Of a DNA stretch of 32,866 nt, positions 1 to 7,832 are shown piece by piece. The notes beneath the pieces were generated by a model. That model was not told where the DNA came from. It was given only the letters and a program-made list of their open reading frames with translations, and searched no databases. Both the position numbers and the translations under genes were made by a program. Origin of the DNA: an uncultured Bacilli bacterium. Lineage in GTDB: Bacteria > Bacillota_I > Bacilli_A > RF39 > UBA660. The DNA lies in the NCBI GenBank assembly GCA_947630055.1, contig CANRGA010000012.1:1-32866 (forward strand), in the 5' to 3' direction. Positions within the stretch are counted from its first letter, which is position 1. Every line of letters starts with the position of its first letter.

Positions 1-5
1 TTATA

Positions 6-82
6 AATATAAAATAAATTTTGTTCAAGTTTCATGGCTATGTGTGCCTTGAACGAAGTGAAAGGAATGGATGGTTATTATG
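6..82 (+). repeat. Left copy of 77-bp inverted terminal repeat (leader plus start codon)
   Basis: Positions 6-82 match the reverse complement of 32790-32866 with one mismatch (position 78, T here and A in the other copy); 6-77 is identical. The repeat ends on the G of the ATG at 80-82, and the right copy ends on the ATG of its own gene, so it is a leader cassette carrying start-region sequence. It holds a possible -10 (TAAAAT, 10-15), the arms GTTCAAG (23-29) and CTTGAAC (48-54), and the ribosome-binding stretch AAAGGA (61-66). No copy was noticed inside the window. Because both contig ends lie in it, it may be a dispersed repeat that broke the assembly. Confidence 0.93.
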
Positions 83-1270
83 AATAATGAAATAATTTTT
101 AAAATCAAGTCATTTAGAAAAATACCTAATCCGTATTATTTGAGTGATGAAGAAGCAATGAAAGGTGCTGAAATGTATTATATTGTATGTGATGTTAAAG
201 ACGTTCCAGCTAATATACCAATGGATACTAATCCGAGAGAACAAAAATTAACTACAGCAGTAGCAAAAAAAATAAGAACAAGTTTAACAACACCCGGTGC
301 AAATAATTTTTATTTATTGAATAGAGGATTATTATTATCTGCAGAGAAAGTAACATTTAATAGTAAAAATGATACTGTTAGTGTTGTTTTCTCTGATACT
401 AGCGTTCATGGTGATATTGATGGTGGACATACTTATAAAATAATTCAAGAATGTCAATCGGAATTGGATTATGGGCAACAGTATGTAAAAATTGAGATTC
501 TTACGGGCGTTGAAGACATGTTTCAAGAGTTAGCGAGTGCAAGAAATACTTCAACTCAAGTGCAAGATAAATCAATAGCTGAGCTATATAATAGATTCGA
601 TATAATAAAACAAGCTATACAAAATGAATCGTTTAAAGATGAGGTGTTCTTCGAGGAAAATGCTGAAGGAAGTATTGACGTTAGTGACATTTTGGCTTTG
701 TTAAATTTATATAACATTGATAGGTATCCAGATTTAAATGATTATGCAATTGTTTCTTATAATGGAAAAAAGCAATGTATTGATTACTATATTAAACAAC
801 ATATGGAAAAAGGCGAAACAATAGAAAACCCTTATGTTAAAATGTCTAAAATAATGGTTGATATTTTTAAACTATATGATCAATTAGAATTAAAAGCTAG
901 AGATTATTATAGCGGCGGTGTGTCTGGAAAGAAGTATGCATTAGTTGTAGGTGTTAATAAAAGAAAAGATGGGAAACCAGCATATAAAACTAAATTTTAT
1001 AAAAACAATACTGATTACATTACTCCAAATGGTTTCTTATTTCCAATATTGGGTGCGTTTAGAGCTTTAATTGATGTTGATTCTGAAGGATACTATTGTT
1101 GGAAAAAAGATCCATTCTATGTGCTAGATAAGATTGGATCAGATTTGATGGAATCAACAGTTGATACAAGCAGAACTTTAGGAAATAATCCTAATGCTAC
1201 TGGAAAAAATAAGACTTTATGGAAAAACTTATATATGTGTGTTGCAATGGAAACAATGCATAAAGATTAA
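80..1270 (+). CDS. AIPR-family protein (candidate phage defence component)
   Basis: This protein of about 396 residues resembles the AIPR family (abortive infection phage resistance, PF10592), whose members share features with DGQHR/DndB-like proteins. Seen, numbering from the upstream ATG at 71: NPREQKL (54-60), LLNRG (82-86), DGGHTY (117-122, at the DGxHR-type position) and ARNTSTQVQDKS (157-168). No signal peptide or membrane segment is visible. Two in-frame ATGs compete, at 71 and 80; the one at 80 is preferred because the flanking repeat ends exactly there and AAAGGA/GGATGG lies upstream. The GHKL ATPase follows 20 bp downstream with its own GGGGAG site, so the two are probably cotranscribed. 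The family's biochemical activity is not established from this sequence; a defence role is inferred from family name and partner. Confidence 0.8.
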   Translation: MNNEIIFKIKSFRKIPNPYYLSDEEAMKGAEMYYIVCDVKDVPANIPMDTNPREQKLTTAVAKKIRTSLTTPGANNFYLLNRGLLLSAEKVTFNSKNDTVSVVFSDTSVHGDIDGGHTYKIIQECQSELDYGQQYVKIEILTGVEDMFQELASARNTSTQVQDKSIAELYNRFDIIKQAIQNESFKDEVFFEENAEGSIDVSDILALLNLYNIDRYPDLNDYAIVSYNGKKQCIDYYIKQHMEKGETIENPYVKMSKIMVDIFKLYDQLELKARDYYSGGVSGKKYALVVGVNKRKDGKPAYKTKFYKNNTDYITPNGFLFPILGAFRALIDVDSEGYYCWKKDPFYVLDKIGSDLMESTVDTSRTLGNNPNATGKNKTLWKNLYMCVAMETMHKD

Positions 1271-1290
1271 AAAAGGGGAGTAAGAATTTT

Positions 1291-3480
1291 ATGAAGTTTA
1301 AATTAAGTGAATTATTGGCAATCTATAAGCCAGAACAACTAAATGCTTTCTTAAAAGAACACATAAACACAGATTTAGAAGACAATAATTTATTATATGA
1401 AAATATTAGTGATAACTGGACTTGCGTAGGAGATACAAAGTATAATTTATCAGCTATTAATATGCTTAAAGATTCAGGTAAAGGGCTTATAGAAAGAATC
1501 ACTAATGGAATTGATGCTGTACTTGAAAAAGAAAAAGAAAAGAATGGTTTAGCTTTTCCTAAAACTGCTGATGATATAGTTAAGGTAGCTTTTCCGCACT
1601 ATTATGAAAATAGGCAAAATGTTAAAAAAGGTACATCTGATAGACAAAATGCTTGTGAAACGGCAGATAAAGTCATAGTAGCTATTAATGATAGTACAAA
1701 ATCTAACAAGCCTACAATTGATGTGGTAGATCAAGGATGCGGAATAAGCGGTGAAAAATTTGGAGATACTATTCTATCAATTCATAAAGGCAATAAATCA
1801 ACAACAGATAAGAATTATTTGATTGGTGCGTTTGGACAGGGTGGTTCAACGTCATTGCCATTCTCTTTTGCAACAATAATAGTTTCTAAAAAAGAAGACA
1901 ACATTTATTTTACAATCGTAAAAAAATGTTTATTCGCTGACATGAAAATGGATACATATTTATATCTTACACCAAATGGTCAAGTTTCGTTGATTGAGAA
2001 CGATGAGCATAACTATGAAGATGAATATATTAATACTTTTATTAATTCAGAATCTGGAACATTAATTAGAATGATAGATATGGAGATACCACGTGAATAT
2101 AGAGTAAATGATGCTGCAAAACCTGGTATGCTTGGAGATTTTATTAATACTGAATTATACAATGTTAGCTTACCAGTAAAAGTAGTTGAAAACAGAGCAG
2201 ATTTTACAAGCAATGTTCATAAACAAAATAGATACTCATATGGTTCTAACAATAAAATGATGACGTGGGAATATGCCAGAAAAGAATATTTTGGCACAAT
2301 AAGCATTGAACACAATACAAAAGAATATAAACTAAATTATTACTTTATACTTCCACCAGATGAGTCGGATTGGGCTAAAGATGCAAAATGTAAGGATATT
2401 TTTAAACAAGTAAACGTTCATCTTGATCCGATAATTTATACTGTTAATGGACAATACATATCTAGCGAAAAATTTACAAAATTAAAAAATGCTGGTTTAA
2501 GCTTTTTACAGTATCGATTATTAGTAGATATTAATCTTGATGTTTTAGGAAAGGACAAGTATCGATTCTTTACTACTGATAGATCTAGAATTCAAGATTC
2601 AGATTTAACAAATGGCTTTCTTGACAAAGTAATTGAAGCTTTAAAAAATGAAAAAACGATAATTGATATGAATAACTATATTGCAAGTCAAAGCGTTAAT
2701 GCAAATATAGATAATGAATTAATAAATGATATTAGTAGTAATGTAAAAAGCATTTATAATAAGTTTTTGAAATCAGGCAATAAAATATTAAACATTAATA
2801 AAGGCCATCACGTTAATCCAACTTCTGAAGAGATATACTATGATTCAATTCAAGAATTTGAAATTACTACATCAAAACAAGTTTTTTACAAGAATGAAAG
2901 TATAAACGTTGTAGTAACAACTAAAGCCAAAAAGAGTGTTAATGATAAAGCAAAAATATATATGTTTGTTGATGGCAAACAAAATTATAATCATTCTGAA
3001 TCTGTGATGAATGGTAGAATTCAATATACATTAAATGATATTCCTATAGGAATGCATAATATTCAATTTGATTTATATGATGATGAATTAAATCTAGCAA
3101 AGAGAAGTAATGTATTTGAATTTGCTGTAGTTGATGATTTGAAGAAAAAAACTGAAAGTATAACTAATAATAAGGACTTAGAATTAAACATTCAACTTGT
3201 GGATGATAAGGAACTGATAATAGATACTGTAAAAAATGAAGTTGATAAAACAATTGCTGTTTATCTGTGCTTAAGCCATGATTTGTTAGTAAATAATTTA
3301 TATGGTAAGAGTGCTAGTAATGATGAAATTCAAGTATTAAAGAACAAATTATTAGAACCTATTATTCTATTCACACTTTTCCTAGGTGATAATTATGATA
3401 ATATAGAAGATATTGATAAGAAAAATGAAATTATTTTGTCGTTCTGTAACACTTTCTATATTACAAATAGTTTAAATTAA
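1291..3480 (+). CDS. Large GHKL (Hsp90/histidine-kinase-like) ATPase, partner of AIPR protein
   Basis: A 729-residue cytoplasmic protein. The Bergerat ATP-binding fold is readable: N-box around LIERITNGID (66-75, with Glu68, Asn72, Asp75), G1 box DQGCGI (147-152), and G2 lid GAFGQGGS (179-186). A helical middle region follows, then a beta-rich segment near 540-650 that looks like an immunoglobulin-type domain, and a helical C terminus. No histidine-kinase phosphoacceptor, MutL endonuclease motif or topoisomerase domain is apparent, so it is probably not a sensor kinase, MutL or GyrB. ATP-dependent conformational switching is the family expectation. Pairing with an AIPR protein suggests a sensor/effector unit against phage or plasmids; that is inference. 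GGGGAG lies upstream of the ATG. Confidence 0.8.
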   Translation: MKFKLSELLAIYKPEQLNAFLKEHINTDLEDNNLLYENISDNWTCVGDTKYNLSAINMLKDSGKGLIERITNGIDAVLEKEKEKNGLAFPKTADDIVKVAFPHYYENRQNVKKGTSDRQNACETADKVIVAINDSTKSNKPTIDVVDQGCGISGEKFGDTILSIHKGNKSTTDKNYLIGAFGQGGSTSLPFSFATIIVSKKEDNIYFTIVKKCLFADMKMDTYLYLTPNGQVSLIENDEHNYEDEYINTFINSESGTLIRMIDMEIPREYRVNDAAKPGMLGDFINTELYNVSLPVKVVENRADFTSNVHKQNRYSYGSNNKMMTWEYARKEYFGTISIEHNTKEYKLNYYFILPPDESDWAKDAKCKDIFKQVNVHLDPIIYTVNGQYISSEKFTKLKNAGLSFLQYRLLVDINLDVLGKDKYRFFTTDRSRIQDSDLTNGFLDKVIEALKNEKTIIDMNNYIASQSVNANIDNELINDISSNVKSIYNKFLKSGNKILNINKGHHVNPTSEEIYYDSIQEFEITTSKQVFYKNESINVVVTTKAKKSVNDKAKIYMFVDGKQNYNHSESVMNGRIQYTLNDIPIGMHNIQFDLYDDELNLAKRSNVFEFAVVDDLKKKTESITNNKDLELNIQLVDDKELIIDTVKNEVDKTIAVYLCLSHDLLVNNLYGKSASNDEIQVLKNKLLEPIILFTLFLGDNYDNIEDIDKKNEIILSFCNTFYITNSLN

Positions 3481-3526
3481 TATTAGTCAGGATTACAATA
3501 GATATAGAAATAGTGGTGAGTATAAT

Positions 3527-4129
3527 ATGTCAAAATGGATAAAAATATTTTTAATAATTTTTAGTATTTTAATAGTTTTTATATTAATTGATACTATGCA
3601 AGCTAAAGTATTTGATAATAGGCCTTTCTTAAAAATTACCGAAAATTATAATGATGGTAATGTCTTAAAAAAAGATAAGGGGATTTTTGTTTATACGTAT
3701 GTTTTTACAAATGGTGAAAAGGTAACAGTTTATCGTTGGGAAAAATATTCGCCACCTGAAGTAGTAAAAGATACAAATGAAAAGGAGAGTAATATGGAAA
3801 ATATTAAAGTTAGTATAAATGACAAAATATATAATGTTATACTTGAAGATAATGAAACAGTAAAAGATTTTTTAAAAATATTACCACAAGAATTTGAAAT
3901 GACTGAATTAAATGGTAATGAAAAATACATTTATATAAATACAACTCTACCTACTAATGCAATTAATCCTAAACATATTAATAAAGGAGATATTATGCTT
4001 TATGGTAATAATTGCTTAGTTATTTTTTATAAATCATTTAATACAAATTATAGTTATACTAAAATAGGACATATTGATAATTTAGATGAAATAGGTTCTA
4101 ATAATGTAGTAGTTAAGTTTGAAAGTTAA
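3527..4129 (+). CDS. Membrane-anchored cyclophilin-like fold protein
   Basis: A 200-residue protein with an N-terminal hydrophobic anchor (about 5-22). Residues 24-85 contain DTMQAKVFDNRP and a DKGIFVYTY stretch typical of small exported Bacillota proteins. Residues 91-200 match the bacterial cyclophilin-like fold family (Cyclophil_like), with TELNGNEKYIY (127-137), LPTNA, GDIMLYGNNCLVIFYKSF (154-171) and a YSYTKIGHID ending. An internal Met at residue 90 sits exactly where the cyclophilin-like domain begins and is preceded by AAAGGAGAG, so a soluble form could also be made from 3794. The fold is known from structures, but these proteins lack proven prolyl isomerase activity. The next gene is a flavin reductase remnant; related cyclophilin-like proteins are often found near oxidoreductases. 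Confidence 0.75.
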   Translation: MSKWIKIFLIIFSILIVFILIDTMQAKVFDNRPFLKITENYNDGNVLKKDKGIFVYTYVFTNGEKVTVYRWEKYSPPEVVKDTNEKESNMENIKVSINDKIYNVILEDNETVKDFLKILPQEFEMTELNGNEKYIYINTTLPTNAINPKHINKGDIMLYGNNCLVIFYKSFNTNYSYTKIGHIDNLDEIGSNNVVVKFES

Positions 4130-4153
4130 ATATAATTAAAAAATTATATATAT

Positions 4154-4161
4154 GTTATAAT
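4154..4161 (+). promoter_or_regulatory. -10 element upstream of flavin reductase remnant
   Basis: TATAAT at 4156-4161 preceded by TG gives a TG-T-type context just upstream of the AAAGGA site and the ATG at 4183. No clear -35 was identified. This fits the TG-N-TATAAT pattern seen before many genes in the window. Confidence 0.5.
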
Positions 4162-4182
4162 TATAATGAAAGGATGATTAGA

Positions 4183-4734
4183 ATGCGAAAAAATATTAAA
4201 GTAACAGAAGGAATATTTCCAATGCCAGTATTAATGATCGCTACTTATAATGAAGATGGAAGTGTTAATGTTATGAATGCGGCTTGGGGAACAATGCTTG
4301 AGCGAGATTAAGTTATGTTAAATTTGACTGAAACCCATAAAACAGTTAAAAATATTAAAGAAAGAAAGGCATTTACAGTAAGTATTGCTGATAGTAATCA
4401 TGTTAAAGAAGCCGATTATTTTGGAGTAGTTTCAGGTAATAATACACCAGACAAATTTGCTAAAAGTGGCCTTTCTTATAGTAAATCAGTAAATGTAGAT
4501 GCACCAATTATTAATGAATTTCCTGTTTGTTTAGAATGTGAATTTATAGAATATGGTGAATGTGGAGTTATTGGCAAAGTTGTTAATGTAACAGCAGATG
4601 AAAGTGTTATGAATGGAGATAATGTAGATATTTCTAAAGTATCTGCTATAGCATTTGATCCATATACTCATGGATATTATAAAGTAACTGAAAGAGTAGG
4701 TAATGCTTTTAAAGATGGTTTTGAACTTAAATAA
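4183..4734 (+). pseudogene. Flavin reductase family gene interrupted by in-frame TAA
   Basis: Reading from ATG 4183 (AAAGGATG site upstream) gives 42 residues that begin like the flavin reductase/FMN-binding family (KVTEGIFPMPVLMIATYNED, then NVMNAAWGTMLERD), then TAA at 4309-4311. The same frame continues without a gap as VMLNLTETHKTVKNI, FTVSIADSNHV, YFGVVSGNNTPDKF and DAPIINEFPVCLECEF to the stop at 4732-4734. Both halves belong to one domain of about 184 residues, so a single nonsense change at a codon that is usually charged in relatives (AAA, GAA or CAA to TAA) is the simplest reading. A downstream ATG at 4315 could start a fragment lacking the N-terminal flavin-binding strand. TAA is the normal stop elsewhere here, so recoding is unlikely. 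Confidence 0.85.
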
Positions 4735-4770
4735 TTAAAGTAAAAATCAATTTAATCTTTCAATAATATA

Positions 4771-4779
4771 TGTTATAAT
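4771..4779 (+). promoter_or_regulatory. Extended -10 promoter of pyrophosphatase gene
   Basis: TG-T-TATAAT at 4771-4779 is an extended -10 element about 20 bp before the ATG at 4799. A convincing -35 hexamer was not seen, as expected for extended -10 promoters. Confidence 0.55.
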
Positions 4780-4798
4780 TTTATAAAAGGTGGTTACT

Positions 4799-6415
4799 AT
4801 GGAAGATACAACTTATATTTTTGGTCATAAAAATCCTGATACTGATAGTGTTTGTAGTGCTATAAGTTTATCCTATTTACAAAATAGTTTAGGATATAAA
4901 ACTGAGGCCAGAATACTTTCAAATATAAATGAAGAAACTAAATATGTTTTAAAAAAATTTAAAATAGAAGTACCTAAAATATTAGATGATGTTAAATTAC
5001 AAATAAAAGATATAAATTATCATCGAGATTTTAAAATTGATAGTAAAGAATCAGTATATAATGCTTTTTTTAGAATGCAAGAAGATAATATGAGTACTAT
5101 TCCTGTAGTGGATAATGATAATCATTTTATCGGTGCTTTTGCGATGAAAGATATAGCAAAAAAAGAAATCTTAGGTGATAATACTAAATTAAAAACTAAT
5201 TATAGTCATATTTTACAAACTATTGAAGGCAAAGAAATTCTTAAATTTACTGATGAAATAGAAGGCGAAATTACTAATATAGCGATTCGTAGTACTTCTT
5301 TTTATAATCAAGATTTATTTAATAAAGATACAATATTAATTGTAGGAGATCGTCATTCTATTATTGAAGAAGCGGTTAAAAAGGGTGTTAAACTTATTGT
5401 TATTACAACTGGTCATAAAATGAAAGAAGAACATTTAGAAGTGGCTAAGAAAAATAAAGTAAATGTTATTTATACTAATAAGACTTCTTTTGATACTCTT
5501 CTTACTATCGGATTTGCAAATTATATTGAGAGTTATCGTTATACCAAAGATTTAGTTTGTGTTAATGAAAATTTAGATGTATCTGACTTTAATGAAATAA
5601 TTAATAAATCAAGACATAGTTATTATCCAGTTATAGATAATAATAATAAATGTTTAGGATTAATAAAGTTATCTGATTTAAGAGATAGTTGCCCTAAAAA
5701 AGTTATGCTTGTTGATCATAATGAAATTACGCAAAGTGTTGAAGGATTAGATGAAGCAGAAATAGTAGGAATAGTTGATCATCATAAACTCGGAACACTT
5801 GGTACTAATCAACCAATTAATTTTCGTAATATGACTGTTGGTAGTACTTGTACTATTATTTATGAATTATATAAAGAAAATAAAGTAAAAATACCAGAAG
5901 ATATAGCATCTTTACTTTTAGCAGGTATTATATCTGATACCCTACTTTTGAAAAGTCCAACTGCTACTAAAACAGATGAAAAAACTTTAAATGAACTTGT
6001 TAAAATGACGGGAATTAATCCAGAAAAATTAGCAATGGAAATGTTTAAAGCCAACGATGCTATTAAATCCAAATCACTAAAAGAAATAGTTTATATGGAT
6101 TTTAAAACATTTATTGTTGATAAAAAGACAATTGCAGTAAGTCAAGTAACAACCCTAAATGCTAAAGCAATTATTAAGCAAAAGAGTAGTTATATTAGAT
6201 TTTTAAATAAAGAAAGTACTAATCATGATTATGATGTTATGCTTTTTGCTATAACTGATATATTTAAAAATGGCTCATACTTTATCTTTAATGAAAATGG
6301 TAAAACTACTTTAAGGAATGCTTTTGGTGAATCTTTAGAACAAGGAGATTTTATTCCCGATATAATTTCAAGAAAAAAACAAATTGTACCACCAATTATG
6401 AGTGTTTTAAAATAA
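4799..6415 (+). CDS. ppaC: Manganese-dependent inorganic pyrophosphatase with CBS and DRTGG domains
   Basis: Family II (DHH superfamily) pyrophosphatase, hydrolysing pyrophosphate to two phosphates in the cytoplasm. Metal-ligand motifs are visible: GHKNPDTDS near the N terminus (His10, Asp14, Asp16), VDHNE near residue 305 and VDHHKLG near 327, followed by the DHHA2 domain. Between the first and later catalytic motifs lies a regulatory insert: a CBS motif (SVYNAFFRMQEDNMSTIPVVD), a DRTGG-like segment (IRSTSFYNQDLF, VGDRHS) and a second CBS (HSYYPVIDNNNKCLG). This matches the nucleotide-regulated CBS-pyrophosphatases of Bacillota, in which adenine nucleotides modulate activity. The ATG at 4799 is preferred over the GTG at 4790 because AAAGGTGG precedes it by about five bases. 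It ends in a strong terminator. Confidence 0.93.
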   Translation: MEDTTYIFGHKNPDTDSVCSAISLSYLQNSLGYKTEARILSNINEETKYVLKKFKIEVPKILDDVKLQIKDINYHRDFKIDSKESVYNAFFRMQEDNMSTIPVVDNDNHFIGAFAMKDIAKKEILGDNTKLKTNYSHILQTIEGKEILKFTDEIEGEITNIAIRSTSFYNQDLFNKDTILIVGDRHSIIEEAVKKGVKLIVITTGHKMKEEHLEVAKKNKVNVIYTNKTSFDTLLTIGFANYIESYRYTKDLVCVNENLDVSDFNEIINKSRHSYYPVIDNNNKCLGLIKLSDLRDSCPKKVMLVDHNEITQSVEGLDEAEIVGIVDHHKLGTLGTNQPINFRNMTVGSTCTIIYELYKENKVKIPEDIASLLLAGIISDTLLLKSPTATKTDEKTLNELVKMTGINPEKLAMEMFKANDAIKSKSLKEIVYMDFKTFIVDKKTIAVSQVTTLNAKAIIKQKSSYIRFLNKESTNHDYDVMLFAITDIFKNGSYFIFNENGKTTLRNAFGESLEQGDFIPDIISRKKQIVPPIMSVLK

Positions 6416-6440
6416 AAACTAGCAAATTGCTAGTTTTTTT
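6413..6440 (+). terminator. Intrinsic terminator after pyrophosphatase gene
   Basis: ACTAGCAA and TTGCTAGT form a near-perfect hairpin (6418-6434) extended by A/T pairs and followed by a T run. It overlaps the stop codon region. Confidence 0.88.
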
Positions 6441-6508
6441 CATAAATATTGCATTTTTTGCTATTTTATATTATAATATCAAGCTAAACAAAGGGGATTA
6501 GTGTTGAT

Positions 6509-7165
6509 ATGGAAAGAGAATATTATTTAAAACTTACTAATATTTACCTTAAATTAATGCAAATGTTTTTTGTTATGCCTTTTAAATATGGCTTTTCTAG
6601 TGATAAAGAAAAAAATATTAATAGAGAAATTTTAAGTTTATATAAAAAATATTTACAACTTTTAATAAAATATCAAGAAGCCATACCATGTTTAGAAAAT
6701 GATAATAAATTAAAAAATGTCAGTTGTTATTTATATGCTTTAGGATTAAATATCCCTACAATATTTAAAAATGTTTATGAATCTTTACTTCCATGGCAAT
6801 TTGGAGCTGATCCAGGTGAAATAAGTGGTTATGATGCCTTTGTTAATAATTGGACAGATACAGAGTTATTAGAAAGATTATTTGCGGATTTAGATACTTT
6901 AAAAATAAAAGCGTATCCAAGTACAATTAATTCACCTATAAATCATGATGGCTATAAAATAGCATGTTTTTTAGATAAAGATGGTAAAGATTTTCACTTT
7001 GCAAGACAAAATCAAAATGGTATATGGTCACAAAAAATAGGTTTTGATAATAGATTATACTTAAGTGATAATCCTATGTCTTATTTAGATAAGATTCATA
7101 GATATAAATATGAATTAATTAGGACATTAGAGATAGTAAAACCCAATGAAAGAAAAGGGCGTTAA
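6509..7165 (+). CDS. Tandem paralogue 1: unknown Cys/His protein, possible papain/NlpC-like fold
   Basis: A 218-residue protein, the most divergent of three adjacent paralogues. After a helical N-terminal third, it carries VSCYLYALGL (Cys73), FADLDTLKIKAY, NHDGYKIA (146-152), DFHFARQNQNG (His163) and GIWSQKIGFD. A Cys followed by about 90 residues and then His, with the W-S-x-K-x-G strand, recalls papain-like or NlpC/P60-like peptidase folds found in toxin-like and phage proteins; this is inference from motif layout only. There is no signal peptide. It is expressed from a short leader with AAAGGGGA, and gene 2 starts inside its stop codon, so the three genes form one operon. Confidence 0.7.
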   Translation: MEREYYLKLTNIYLKLMQMFFVMPFKYGFSSDKEKNINREILSLYKKYLQLLIKYQEAIPCLENDNKLKNVSCYLYALGLNIPTIFKNVYESLLPWQFGADPGEISGYDAFVNNWTDTELLERLFADLDTLKIKAYPSTINSPINHDGYKIACFLDKDGKDFHFARQNQNGIWSQKIGFDNRLYLSDNPMSYLDKIHRYKYELIRTLEIVKPNERKGR

Positions 7166-7818
7166 TGATGAATAGTAAGAGAATTAATGCCAAAATTGTG
7201 ATGATTTTTTGGGAACTTGGAGAACTATTATCTAGAGATAATTTAACGAAAAGTTTGGCAAATCAAGAAATTAGAAGATTATATCGTGAATATTTAAAGT
7301 TATATGTTAAAATAAGTAGAATGATTCCTGAATATGATAATGGTAAATATAAAGGAAATATTAATTGTTATTTCTATGCCTTAGATTTAACATTACCTTA
7401 TGTATTTAAAGAATCATTTGAAAGAATTACTAAGCACCCTTTTTGCACAAATTTAGGAGAAATAAGTGCTTTAAAATTTTTCCGAGATAACTTTTTAAAT
7501 CCAACTTCTAGTGATTTACTTGATTATGTTTATACTGATTTAGATACATTAAAAATAAAAGCCTATAATAGTGGTATAAATATTCCACTTCATCATAATG
7601 GCTATAAAATAGCTATCTTTATGGAAAATAATAAAAGAAGTGATTATCACTTTGTAAGACAAAATATTGATGGTAGTTGGTCTTCTAAAATAGGTTATGA
7701 AGAATGTATTGTTAGAAGTGATAATCCCATAGATTATTTAAATGATAATATCTATGGAATTAAAACTGATTATGAACTTGTTAAAACATTAGAATTAGTT
7801 AAACCTAGCAAAAGATAA
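7165..7818 (+). CDS. Tandem paralogue 2: unknown Cys/His protein
   Basis: A 217-residue paralogue of the flanking genes. Conserved blocks: INCYFYALDL (Cys68), TDLDTLKIKAYNSGIN, HHNGYKIAIFME, DYHFVRQNIDG (His162), SWSSKIGYE, NPIDYLNDNIY and YELVKTLELVKP at the end. The start overlaps the previous stop (TAATG at 7163-7167); a second ATG at 7168 is equally possible, and AAAGGG lies at about 7153-7158. It is closer to paralogue 3 than to 1, which suggests a recent second duplication. The putative catalytic Cys and His are kept in all three, so all may be functional. Function unknown. Confidence 0.7.
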   Translation: MMNSKRINAKIVMIFWELGELLSRDNLTKSLANQEIRRLYREYLKLYVKISRMIPEYDNGKYKGNINCYFYALDLTLPYVFKESFERITKHPFCTNLGEISALKFFRDNFLNPTSSDLLDYVYTDLDTLKIKAYNSGINIPLHHNGYKIAIFMENNKRSDYHFVRQNIDGSWSSKIGYEECIVRSDNPIDYLNDNIYGIKTDYELVKTLELVKPSKR

Positions 7819-7832
7819 AAGGGGGAATAAAA

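Noticed and set aside
4309-4311. TAA recoded as an amino acid
   Set aside because: TAA is the ordinary stop codon of nearly all genes in the window, so reassignment is not credible.
4315-4734. Treating the frame from ATG 4315 as a complete 139-residue gene
   Set aside because: The family starts upstream, and the codons from 4183 to 4308 in the same frame match its N terminus, so this is the second half of a broken gene.
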